Source: Frankiales bacterium (GTDB lineage: Bacteria > Actinomycetota > Actinomycetes > Mycobacteriales > SCTD01). Taken from it: a stretch of 5,420 nucleotides of DNA. A program made the translations under genes and the position numbers. Each line of letters begins with the position of its first letter. Within the stretch, counting starts at the first letter, position 1. Below the pieces are notes generated by a model. The model saw only the letters and a list, made by a program, of their open reading frames with translations, did no database searches and was not told the DNA's origin. The DNA is taken from assembly GCA_025965495.1 (NCBI GenBank), contig JAOPWW010000398.1, positions 1 through 5,420 on the forward strand, given 5' to 3'. Positions 1-4,618 of the stretch are shown piece by piece.

Positions 1-105
1 GCGCTCGGTGAAGATGAAGCGCTTCATCTTCGGGTTCCAGCGCTTGGTCTGGTGCCCGAAGTGCGCGCCGCTCTCGAGGAGCTGGCGCATGGTGACGACG
101 GCCAT
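1..105 (-). CDS. rpsB: 30S ribosomal protein S2, N-terminal 35 residues (partial)
   Basis: Ribosomal protein S2 is a component of the small ribosomal subunit, bound near the S1 and mRNA exit region. Reading leftward from the ATG whose complement is at 103-105 gives MAVVTMRQLLESGAHFGHQT followed by KRWNPKMKRFIFTER, and the frame is open to the window edge. The GAHFGHQTKRWNPKM block is the conserved S2 N-terminal signature, so identity is close to certain. The remaining roughly 220-260 codons lie outside the window. A weak Shine-Dalgarno (AAGGG, complement of 111-115) lies 5 nt before the ATG. In most bacteria rpsB is followed by tsf, which would lie beyond the left edge. The gene is divergent from the gene starting at 376. 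Confidence 0.97.
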   Translation of the reverse strand, partial: MAVVTMRQLLESGAHFGHQTKRWNPKMKRFIFTER

Positions 106-110
106 GGGGG

Positions 111-115
111 CCCTT
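111..115 (-). promoter_or_regulatory. rpsB ribosome binding site
   Basis: On the minus strand AAGGG precedes the rpsB ATG with a 5-nt run of C between them. It is a partial match to the anti-Shine-Dalgarno and supports the ATG at 105. It is weaker than the GGAGG sites of the rightward genes, as can happen where a ribosomal-protein mRNA is regulated through its leader; that last point is inference. Confidence 0.55.
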
Positions 116-125
116 GTCTGTGCTC

Positions 126-150
126 GCGCGCACCTCGATCAGGTGCACGC
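126..150 (-). repeat. Inverted repeat in the proximal rpsB leader
   Basis: GCACCT (130-135) and AGGTGC (141-146) form a perfect 6-bp stem with a 5-nt loop. After one mismatch (129/147) the stem continues for 3 bp (126-128 with 148-150). It ends 10 nt upstream of the rpsB Shine-Dalgarno on the transcribed leader. It could be part of an S2 autoregulatory leader or a transcription-factor dyad. Short stems are common by chance in DNA this rich in G and C, so function is unproven. Confidence 0.4.
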
Positions 151-210
151 TCGTCGGTTGTGGCTCGGCACCGGGTGGCGCCTCGCCCTGGTGCCCGAGA
201 GGCCGCCCCG

Positions 211-233
211 CTCCTGCCGCTGGTGCGGAGGAG
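211..233 (-). repeat. Inverted repeat in the middle of the rpsB leader
   Basis: Bases 211-220 pair with 225-233 (CTCCT with AGGAG, then CCGC with GCGG), giving nine pairs with one bulged base (216) and a 4-nt loop (221-224). It lies in the non-coding region upstream of rpsB and would be a strong RNA hairpin if transcribed. No run of T follows on either strand, so it does not look like a classical terminator. Confidence 0.4.
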
Positions 234-268
234 ACCGTGGGACGGACCCGTCGCCGGGCACGCGAAGT

Positions 269-286
269 CGACCGGCGGACCGGTCG
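269..286 (-). repeat. Perfect 7-bp hairpin near the putative rpsB transcript start
   Basis: CGACCGG (269-275) and CCGGTCG (280-286) are perfect inverted repeats around a 4-nt loop (276-279). The dyad is just downstream, on the minus strand, of the TAGACT that may be the rpsB -10 element, so it would form at or near the 5' end of the rpsB mRNA. It could stabilise the transcript or be an operator. Confidence 0.4.
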
Positions 287-294
287 CTGGCTCG

Positions 295-300
295 AGTCTA
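295..300 (-). promoter_or_regulatory. Candidate rpsB -10 element
   Basis: The minus strand reads TAGACT here, which fits the TAnnnT pattern of principal-sigma -10 elements in actinobacteria. At the usual spacing the upstream hexamer is GGTTCG (complement of 318-323), a poor match to TTGACA. If used, transcription would start near 288 and leave an rpsB leader of about 180 nt. The match is weak. Confidence 0.25.
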
Positions 301-309
301 CGCGCACGC

Positions 310-335
310 AGGTCGCGCGAACCCGCGGTCGACCT
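310..335. repeat. Dyad in the divergent rpsB / secreted-protein upstream region
   Basis: AGGTCG (310-315) is inverted at CGACCT (330-335). The interior CGCG (316-319) also pairs with CGCG (324-327), leaving a 4-nt loop (320-323) and a 2-nt bulge (328-329), ten pairs in all. The right arm includes the 8-bp palindrome GGTCGACC (327-334). It covers the expected -35 region of the candidate rpsB promoter and lies 41 nt before the start codon at 376, so it is placed as an operator for either or both directions could be. No binding protein can be named. Confidence 0.4.
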
Positions 336-364
336 CGCGCGTGGTGCAGGTGTGTCCCGTCCCC

Positions 365-369
365 GGAGG
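365..369 (+). promoter_or_regulatory. Ribosome binding site deciding the start at 376
   Basis: GGAGG lies 6 nt before the GTG at 376, the ideal spacing. The reading frame is open much further left (to 52), but upstream starts such as the GTG at 352 lack a comparable site and would place unrelated sequence before the signal peptide. This site therefore decides the start. Confidence 0.8.
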
Positions 370-375
370 TCCCCT

Positions 376-2118
376 GTGCGCCCACACCTGCTGACGACGT
401 CGTCGGCCGTCCTGCTGCTGCTCCTCGGCGGTGCCCTCGCGCCGTCCGCCTCGGCCGCCGGCACCGACGAGGTCGTCGCCTACGACGCCGGGAGGATCGC
501 CGTCTCGACGCCGCCCGGCGCCCCGCCCACCGGCGTCCGCGGGCACGGCCCGGCCGTCTCTCCTGACGGCAGCCGGCTCGCCTGGGCCTCCTCCGAGGGG
601 GACCTGTCCGTCGGCGCCGTCGACGGGAGCGGCGCCCGGCAGGTGACGAGCGGGCCGGCGTGGGACGCCGCCCCGGCCTGGTCGCCCGACGGCACCCGCC
701 TGGCCTTCACCCGCCTCGTCCCGTCGGGCGAGCAGGCCCTCTGGACGGTGCGGGCCGACGGCACGGGGGCCGCACCCGTCGGCGCCGACGGGGACGAGCC
801 GGTCTGGTCGCCCGACGGGCGCTTCCTGGCCTTCGACCGCGTCGGCGGAGGAGCTCCGGCCGTGCTGGCGGTCGACGCCGACGGCGGTGCACCCGCGGTG
901 CTGACGACGGGGGTGCGGGTCGAGGACTGGTCGCCGGACGGGACGGCCCTCGCCCTGACCCGGGGCGGCTCCGACGTCCTGCGCTACGCCCTCGGAGACC
1001 GCACCTCGCGCACGGTGCTGGCCGGCGTCGACGACGTCCGCTACCTGTCGCCGCGGTTCTCCGGCTCCGGCCGACAGCTCTACCTGGACCGGGTCAGCGG
1101 CACCAAGGCCGACCTCGCGTCGGTCCTGCAGCGCTGGTCGCTGGACGGCGTGCAGGACACCTCGCTGCCGTCGGCGTCCATGGACTTCGGGGGCGACATC
1201 GGCGTCGGCGGTGGCCTGCGCGCCACGCCCACCGTGACCGCCCCCGCGTCCGTCACCGGTCTGACCGCCGACGTCGCCCCCAGCCGGGTGACCCTCCGCT
1301 TCGCCCGTCCTCAGGGAGCGACGGCCGCCGGCGTCACGGTCCGGTACGCGATCGGCACCACGCCCCCCGCCACCGTCGGGGACGGCCTCGACGGCGGGGA
1401 CACCCTGGCCTCGGTGCACGTCCTGCGCCACCTCGCCCCGTCGACCGTCTACAGCGCGAGCGTCTTCGCCCGCGACTGGTCCGGCGCCTCGTCCGCCGCG
1501 GCCACGGTCTCCTTCACGACGCCCGCCGAGGTGGCCACGACGCTGACCCTGTCGGGGCCGGGCACCCTCACCTACGGGCAGTCCTCGACGCTCGCTGCAC
1601 GGCTCGTGCGCGAGGACACCGGAGCGCCCGTGCCCGGCGCGCGCCTCGCGCTGCTCGGCCACCACACCGGTGACCTCGACAGCCCGCTCGCGACCCTGAC
1701 CACCGACGACGCGGGCCGCGCCACCACGACGCGCCGGACCAGCGAGGCCACCCGGTACACCCTCCGGTACGCCGGGGACGGCCCCCTGCTACCCGCCGCC
1801 GCGGGGGCGCTCGTGCTGGTCCGGCAGCGGGTCACGGTGTCGTTCTCCCCGTCCGACTCCGTCCCGGCCCACCGGCCCGCCCGGGTGACGGTCACCGTCG
1901 CCCCCGCCTCCCCCGGCGGCCGCGTCCGGGTGCAGCAGCGGGTGTACGGGGCGACGCCCGTCGACGTCGTCCTGCGGCAGGACCGGTACGGACGCGCGAG
2001 CACCGCCCTGTCCACCGCACGCCGGGAGGCGAGCGCCTCGGGGAACGTCGTCGTCACGCCGGGAGCGCGCCGCGGCTACCTGTCCGACCCGTTCTCGGCG
2101 ACCCTCGTCGTGTCGTGA
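376..2118 (+). CDS. Secreted PD40 beta-propeller protein with fibronectin type III and Ig-like domains
   Basis: A 580-residue exported protein of unknown role. Residues 1-28 are a Sec signal peptide: MRPHLLTT, a leucine-rich core (12-21) and a probable signal-peptidase site after the SASAA stretch. Residues about 30-280 are a TolB/PD40-type propeller with four SPDG blade motifs at 62-65, 103-106, 145-148 and 186-189, the middle two followed by hydrophobic strands such as RLAFTR and RFLAFDR, plus a degenerate blade near 228. Residues about 287-384 resemble a fibronectin type III domain, with the typical L.P.T.Y...V.A.D end and a TTPAE exit. Residues 385-484 and 485-580 look like two Ig-like beta domains; the first has the TLTYGQSSTL opening and DDAGRATTT turn of bacterial Ig-like repeats. 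There is no membrane anchor, sortase motif or visible catalytic site, so binding or scaffolding outside the cell is likely. The sigma-factor gene follows after 34 nt without an obvious terminator, suggesting co-transcription. Domain calls are by eye; the exact ligand is unknown. Confidence 0.88.
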   Translation: MRPHLLTTSSAVLLLLLGGALAPSASAAGTDEVVAYDAGRIAVSTPPGAPPTGVRGHGPAVSPDGSRLAWASSEGDLSVGAVDGSGARQVTSGPAWDAAPAWSPDGTRLAFTRLVPSGEQALWTVRADGTGAAPVGADGDEPVWSPDGRFLAFDRVGGGAPAVLAVDADGGAPAVLTTGVRVEDWSPDGTALALTRGGSDVLRYALGDRTSRTVLAGVDDVRYLSPRFSGSGRQLYLDRVSGTKADLASVLQRWSLDGVQDTSLPSASMDFGGDIGVGGGLRATPTVTAPASVTGLTADVAPSRVTLRFARPQGATAAGVTVRYAIGTTPPATVGDGLDGGDTLASVHVLRHLAPSTVYSASVFARDWSGASSAAATVSFTTPAEVATTLTLSGPGTLTYGQSSTLAARLVREDTGAPVPGARLALLGHHTGDLDSPLATLTTDDAGRATTTRRTSEATRYTLRYAGDGPLLPAAAGALVLVRQRVTVSFSPSDSVPAHRPARVTVTVAPASPGGRVRVQQRVYGATPVDVVLRQDRYGRASTALSTARREASASGNVVVTPGARRGYLSDPFSATLVVS

Positions 2119-2152
2119 CCGTTCCCGCTCCCCCGCCCGGGACGATCACGCG

Positions 2153-2605
2153 GTGCCGGCGTCGTTCGACCGCTTCTACGCCGAGACCTACGGCGCGCTG
2201 GCCGGGTACGCCCTGTCGCTCGTCGGTGACCGCCCCACCGCGGACGACCTCGCCCAGGAGGCGATGGTGCGCGTGTACGCGCGCTGGCCGCTGCTCCGAG
2301 ACGCGCGCCCGTACGCGTTCCGCACCGTCACCAACCTCGCGCGCGACCGCTGGCGACGCCGGCAGACCGAGCTCCGCGCCCAGCCGGACCTGCTCGCGCG
2401 GCCGGTCCCCGCACCCGACCGGACCGTGCTCGACGCCGTGGAGCGCCTGCCGCCCGGGCTGCGGGACGTCGTGCTGCTGCACTACTACGCGGACCTGCCC
2501 CTCGAGCAGGTCGCCCGGGCACTGCGCCGTCCGGTCGGCACGGTGAAGCGGCGGCTGCACGAGGCCCGGGCCCTGCTGGCGCGCACGCTGCAGGACCCGG
2601 CGTGA
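2153..2605 (+). CDS. SigE-family ECF RNA polymerase sigma factor
   Basis: A cytoplasmic 150-residue extracytoplasmic-function sigma factor that would direct RNA polymerase to a small regulon. Region 2 spans residues about 4-70: FDRFYAETYGALAGYA, then the core-binding DDLAQEAMVRVYARW (31-45) and the -10-recognising AFRTVTNLARDRWRRR (55-70). A short linker follows. Region 4 spans about 95-145, with LPPGLRDVVLLHYYADLPL and the helix-turn-helix VARALRRPVGTVKRRLHEAR. The pattern fits the actinobacterial SigE-like (TIGR02983-type) group, usually 160-180 residues, so this one is compact and lacks a C-terminal extension. The GTG at 2153 is the first possible start in the frame after the upstream gene; its Shine-Dalgarno is weak (GGGA at 2139-2142), so expression may depend on read-through from the gene ending at 2118. 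Its stop overlaps the next start (GTGA), implying translational coupling with a membrane partner. The target promoters and signal are unknown. Confidence 0.93.
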   Translation: MPASFDRFYAETYGALAGYALSLVGDRPTADDLAQEAMVRVYARWPLLRDARPYAFRTVTNLARDRWRRRQTELRAQPDLLARPVPAPDRTVLDAVERLPPGLRDVVLLHYYADLPLEQVARALRRPVGTVKRRLHEARALLARTLQDPA

Positions 2606-3309
2606 ACGGCCTGCCCGAGCCGAGGCGCGTGGTCCTGCCGGTCCCCCCCGGCGGCCTCGAGGCCGCCCGGCGCGAGGGCGCGCGCCGTCGCCGGGCCGTC
2701 CTCGCTCCCGCAGCCGCCGCCGTCGTGGCCGTCCTCGCGGTGTCTGCCCTGGCCCTTCCCGGCCGCACTCCCCCGGTCGACCGCCTCTACGCCGCCCTCG
2801 ACCCCCGCGACGGCGGCGTCCCGGGCCGGGTGACCGGACGGGTCAGCGACCCTTCGGGCCGGCCGCTCGGCCGCATCGCCGTGCTGCCGAACGACCTCTC
2901 GCGCGTCCTGACGCGCACCGACGCCGACGGCCGGTTCCTCGTGCCCTGCGTCGGGGAGCTCGTGCTCGCGCCGTACGCCCCCTCGGCGGTCGGCGCCCCC
3001 GTCACCGAGCGCGCCCCGGGGGCCGGGGACCACGCCTGGCGCCGGGTGCGGGGGCGCTGCGGCGGACGCACCGACGTCGTCCTGGCGGCCGGCGCCGTCG
3101 TCACGGGACGCGGGACGCCCGGCACCGACGTGCACCTCGCCCGGGTCCGGAACGGGACGGCGGAGGTCGCGCCGGGAGGACCGGTGTTCACCAGCCGGGT
3201 GCTGCCCGACGGGACGTGGCGCGTCGACGGCCTCGACACCGGCCGCTACCGCCTGGACGACGGCCGCCTCGTCGACGCGAAGCAGGGCCGCACGACGACG
3301 GCGCACTGA
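2602..3309 (+). CDS. Single-pass membrane protein with carboxypeptidase-regulatory-like domains; possible sigma-factor partner
   Basis: A 235-residue protein with a basic cytoplasmic N-terminus (residues 1-31, RREGARRRR), one hydrophobic membrane segment (32-53) and an outside C-terminal part, by the positive-inside rule. Residues about 74-124 resemble a carboxypeptidase-regulatory-like or CnaB-type beta sandwich: GRVTGRVSDPSGRPLGRIAV, then TRTDADGRFLVP. Residues about 160-220 look like a second, more divergent copy ending LPDGTWRVDGLDTGRYRL. Cysteines 116 and 153 are the only two and could form a disulfide. The GTG start overlaps the sigma-factor stop by 4 nt, the arrangement typical of ECF sigma/anti-sigma pairs. 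However, I see no HxxxCxxC zinc anti-sigma motif and the cytoplasmic tail is only about 30 residues, so anti-sigma activity is inferred from context alone. It could instead be a surface binding protein that is merely co-expressed. Confidence 0.8.
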   Translation: MNGLPEPRRVVLPVPPGGLEAARREGARRRRAVLAPAAAAVVAVLAVSALALPGRTPPVDRLYAALDPRDGGVPGRVTGRVSDPSGRPLGRIAVLPNDLSRVLTRTDADGRFLVPCVGELVLAPYAPSAVGAPVTERAPGAGDHAWRRVRGRCGGRTDVVLAAGAVVTGRGTPGTDVHLARVRNGTAEVAPGGPVFTSRVLPDGTWRVDGLDTGRYRLDDGRLVDAKQGRTTTAH

Positions 3310-3315
3310 GGAGGG
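3310..3315 (+). promoter_or_regulatory. Strong Shine-Dalgarno-like site with no clear gene
   Basis: GGAGGG directly follows the stop codon of the membrane-protein gene and lies 5 nt before a GTG at 3321. That GTG is in frame with the M23-like gene and would add 63 residues to its N-terminus. Codons between about 3420 and 3509 end in A or T more often than neighbouring genes and give an arginine-rich, unstructured peptide, so the extension looks non-coding. The site is recorded because it is the best ribosome binding match in the gap. Confidence 0.35.
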
Positions 3316-3435
3316 CGCTGGTGGCGCGGCCGGCGGCGGACCTTCGTCGGGTGCTGGGCTGTCGGGACGACCTCGTCCGCGGCGCGCAGGGTGCCAGGTC
3401 GCTGGTGCGTCGCTCCCGCTGTCCACAGATCACCC

Positions 3436-3452
3436 TCCGGCCTCGCGCCGGA
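3436..3452 (+). terminator. Candidate hairpin terminator after the three-gene module
   Basis: TCCGGC (3436-3441) pairs perfectly with GCCGGA (3447-3452) across a 5-nt loop. It lies 126 nt past the membrane-protein stop and before the preferred start of the next gene. No T run follows, which is usual for actinobacterial hairpins, but this makes the terminator call weak. Confidence 0.3.
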
Positions 3453-3475
3453 CCACGACGGCGCCGCACTGTCAC

Positions 3476-3490
3476 CCCGGTCTCACCGGG
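3476..3490 (+). repeat. Short inverted repeat before the M23-like gene
   Basis: CCCGGT (3476-3481) pairs with ACCGGG (3485-3490) around a 3-nt loop. It sits 5 nt before the GAGGGG used as ribosome binding site for the start at 3510, so it could affect translation of that gene or be part of a terminator pair with the hairpin at 3436-3452. Confidence 0.3.
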
Positions 3491-3509
3491 TCGACGAGGG
3501 GTGGCAGCA

Positions 3510-4574
3510 GTGGCACAGGACGGCGGAGCGAGACGTACGGCGACGACACGGCCCGCGTCCCAGGGCAACACCGGGCCGCGGGCGAGATCTCGACGGCTGG
3601 CGCGAGGGCTCGCGCTGGGGCTGCTGCTCGTCGCCTCGTCCAGCCTGACCGTCGGCGACCCCGCACCCGCCGCGGCGGCCTCACCGTCGGGGTGGACCTG
3701 GCCGCTCGACGGCCCGCGGCAGGTCGTCCGGCCCTTCTCCCCCGGGCCCACCCGGTACTCCGCCGGGCACTACGGGGCGGACCTCGGTGGCCGCGCCGGG
3801 CGACAGGTTCACGCCGCCGGCGGCGGCCGGGTCTCCTACGCCGGGCTGCTCGCCGGACGAGGGGTCGTCGTCGTCGACCACGGCGAGCTGCGGACGACCT
3901 ACGAGCCGCTCGCCGTCCAGGTCCGGCTCGGGCAGCTCGTGGGCTCCGGGCAGGTCCTGGGCCTGCTCGAGACCGGTCATCCCTGCCCGAGCACGTGCCT
4001 GCACCTGGGGCTGCGCCGCGGTGAGGCCTACCTGGACCCGATGAGCCTGTTCGGGGGGCCGGTCCGCCTGCTCCCGGCGCAGGGGCCGCCGTCGGGGATG
4101 CGGGTGGGGCAGCCGCCGCCGGGTGCGGTCGGGCCCCGAGGCTCCGGTGCGGTCGTCGGCCCGCCGTCGTCCGCTGTGCCGCGAGACCCCCTGGCACGCG
4201 ACTCCCTGGCACGCGACTCCCTGGCGCTCGCGCCGTCGCCGTCCGGCCGTGAGCCGTCCGAGCTGGGGCTGTCCGTGCGCGGGACGTCGGTCCGTCAGCC
4301 CTCGTCGACGGACGCAGCTCGTCGCGGGTTCGCGACCGGATCTGCGGCGGCGCGGCTGACGCGGGGGGTGCCCGCGGCCGGCCTGGCCCTGCTGGCCCTC
4401 GTCGCCGGGCTCGTCCTCGTGCGCGGCCCTGCGCCCCGACGGCCGGCGGGAGGGGCAGCCGTCACCGTGCCGGACAGCGCCGGCGAGGCCCTCGACCCCG
4501 ACCCGGAGTCGAGGGCGCTCCCGGAGGAGGTGGTGCTGCTGGACCTCGAGCGCCGACGGAGGCGGACCGGCTAG
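3510..4574 (+). CDS. Exported M23/LytM-like peptidase-family protein lacking the usual catalytic histidines
   Basis: A 354-residue protein. Residues 1-57 are an arginine-rich leader, a hydrophobic core (31-48) and an APAAAA cleavage region, so it is exported. Residues about 62-183 form a LytM/M23 beta-lytic fold, the family that cuts peptide cross-links in peptidoglycan. The zinc-ligand motif HYGAD supplies H87 and D91, and H165 in CLHLGLRRG matches the last ligand. The first His of the usual HLH is Cys163 here, and the His of the usual YxHL is Pro133 in TTYEPL. This pattern recalls actinobacterial M23 relatives with CLHWG and TYEP motifs, so activity may be altered or lost. A low-complexity linker (about 190-283) with RDSLA repeats leads to a second hydrophobic segment (287-305) and a charged tail ending in a run of arginines. 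The GTG at 3510 has GAGGGG 8 nt upstream and is the last possible start before the signal peptide; 3501 and 3321 are alternatives. The gene is convergent with the WhiG-type sigma gene. Confidence 0.88.
   Translation: MAQDGGARRTATTRPASQGNTGPRARSRRLARGLALGLLLVASSSLTVGDPAPAAAASPSGWTWPLDGPRQVVRPFSPGPTRYSAGHYGADLGGRAGRQVHAAGGGRVSYAGLLAGRGVVVVDHGELRTTYEPLAVQVRLGQLVGSGQVLGLLETGHPCPSTCLHLGLRRGEAYLDPMSLFGGPVRLLPAQGPPSGMRVGQPPPGAVGPRGSGAVVGPPSSAVPRDPLARDSLARDSLALAPSPSGREPSELGLSVRGTSVRQPSSTDAARRGFATGSAAARLTRGVPAAGLALLALVAGLVLVRGPAPRRPAGGAAVTVPDSAGEALDPDPESRALPEEVVLLDLERRRRRTG
4176..4225 (+). repeat. 15-bp tandem repeat within the M23-like gene
   Basis: CTGGCACGCGACTCC occurs twice head to tail (4191-4205 and 4206-4220). 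A degenerate copy precedes them (4176-4190) and the start of another follows (4221-4225). It is in frame and encodes RDPLA/RDSLA/RDSLA in the linker between the peptidase-like domain and the C-terminal hydrophobic segment. The near-identity of the two perfect copies suggests recent slippage; copy number may vary between strains. Confidence 0.85.
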
Positions 4575-4592
4575 GACGGCCGGTCTCGAGGT

Positions 4593-4613
4593 CCCGTCGT
4601 CGGCCGCGACGGG
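4593..4613. terminator. Candidate bidirectional terminator between convergent genes
   Basis: CCCGTCG (4593-4599) and CGACGGG (4607-4613) form a perfect 7-bp stem around a 7-nt loop, with possible wobble pairs at the base. It occupies most of the 44-nt gap between the stops of the M23-like gene (4574) and the WhiG-type gene (4619), so it could end transcription from both sides. There is no T run on either strand. A second small dyad, CCGGC (4567-4571) with GCCGG (4579-4583), overlaps the M23-like stop codon. Confidence 0.5.
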
Positions 4614-4618
4614 GTGGG

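Larger units (their letters stand above)
106..375. other. Divergent intergenic region
   Basis: These 270 nt lie between the rpsB start and the secreted-protein start. All open frames across them are arginine- and proline-rich with no family resemblance, so I treat the region as non-coding. It holds the rpsB ribosome binding site, a candidate rpsB -10 element, four inverted repeats (126-150, 211-233, 269-286, 310-335) and the GGAGG site for the gene at 376. A weaker repeat, GCCTC (180-184) with GAGGC (199-203), is also present. Promoters for the rightward gene are not clear. Confidence 0.7.

Noticed and set aside
298..1665. 455-codon open frame on the minus strand, opposite the secreted-protein gene
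   Set aside because: Its product is glycine- and arginine-rich with no recognisable domain, while the plus strand has a signal peptide, SPDG blades and a good ribosome binding site. It is the usual antisense artefact of GC-rich coding DNA.
660..1673. 337-codon open frame on the plus strand in a second frame
   Set aside because: Arginine/proline-rich low-complexity translation lying fully inside the secreted-protein gene; no family resemblance.
2115..2546. Frame starting GTGA across the stop of the secreted-protein gene
   Set aside because: The 4-nt overlap looks like translational coupling, but the translation is an R/S/T-rich shadow of the sigma factor, whose own frame has clear region 2 and region 4 motifs.
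2485..3426. 313-codon minus-strand open frame opposite the membrane-protein gene
   Set aside because: No family motif and biased composition; the plus strand has the overlap with the sigma gene, a membrane segment and recognisable beta-domain motifs.
3419..3427. CTGTCCACA, one mismatch from the DnaA box TTGTCCACA
   Set aside because: A single isolated site in a short gap without other boxes, AT-rich DNA or dnaA/dnaN neighbours; probably chance.
3310..3509. Cyclic di-AMP (ydaO-type) riboswitch before the M23-like gene
   Set aside because: Such riboswitches often precede actinobacterial wall hydrolases, so I looked for one, but I could not find its conserved blocks and the gap has only short simple hairpins.
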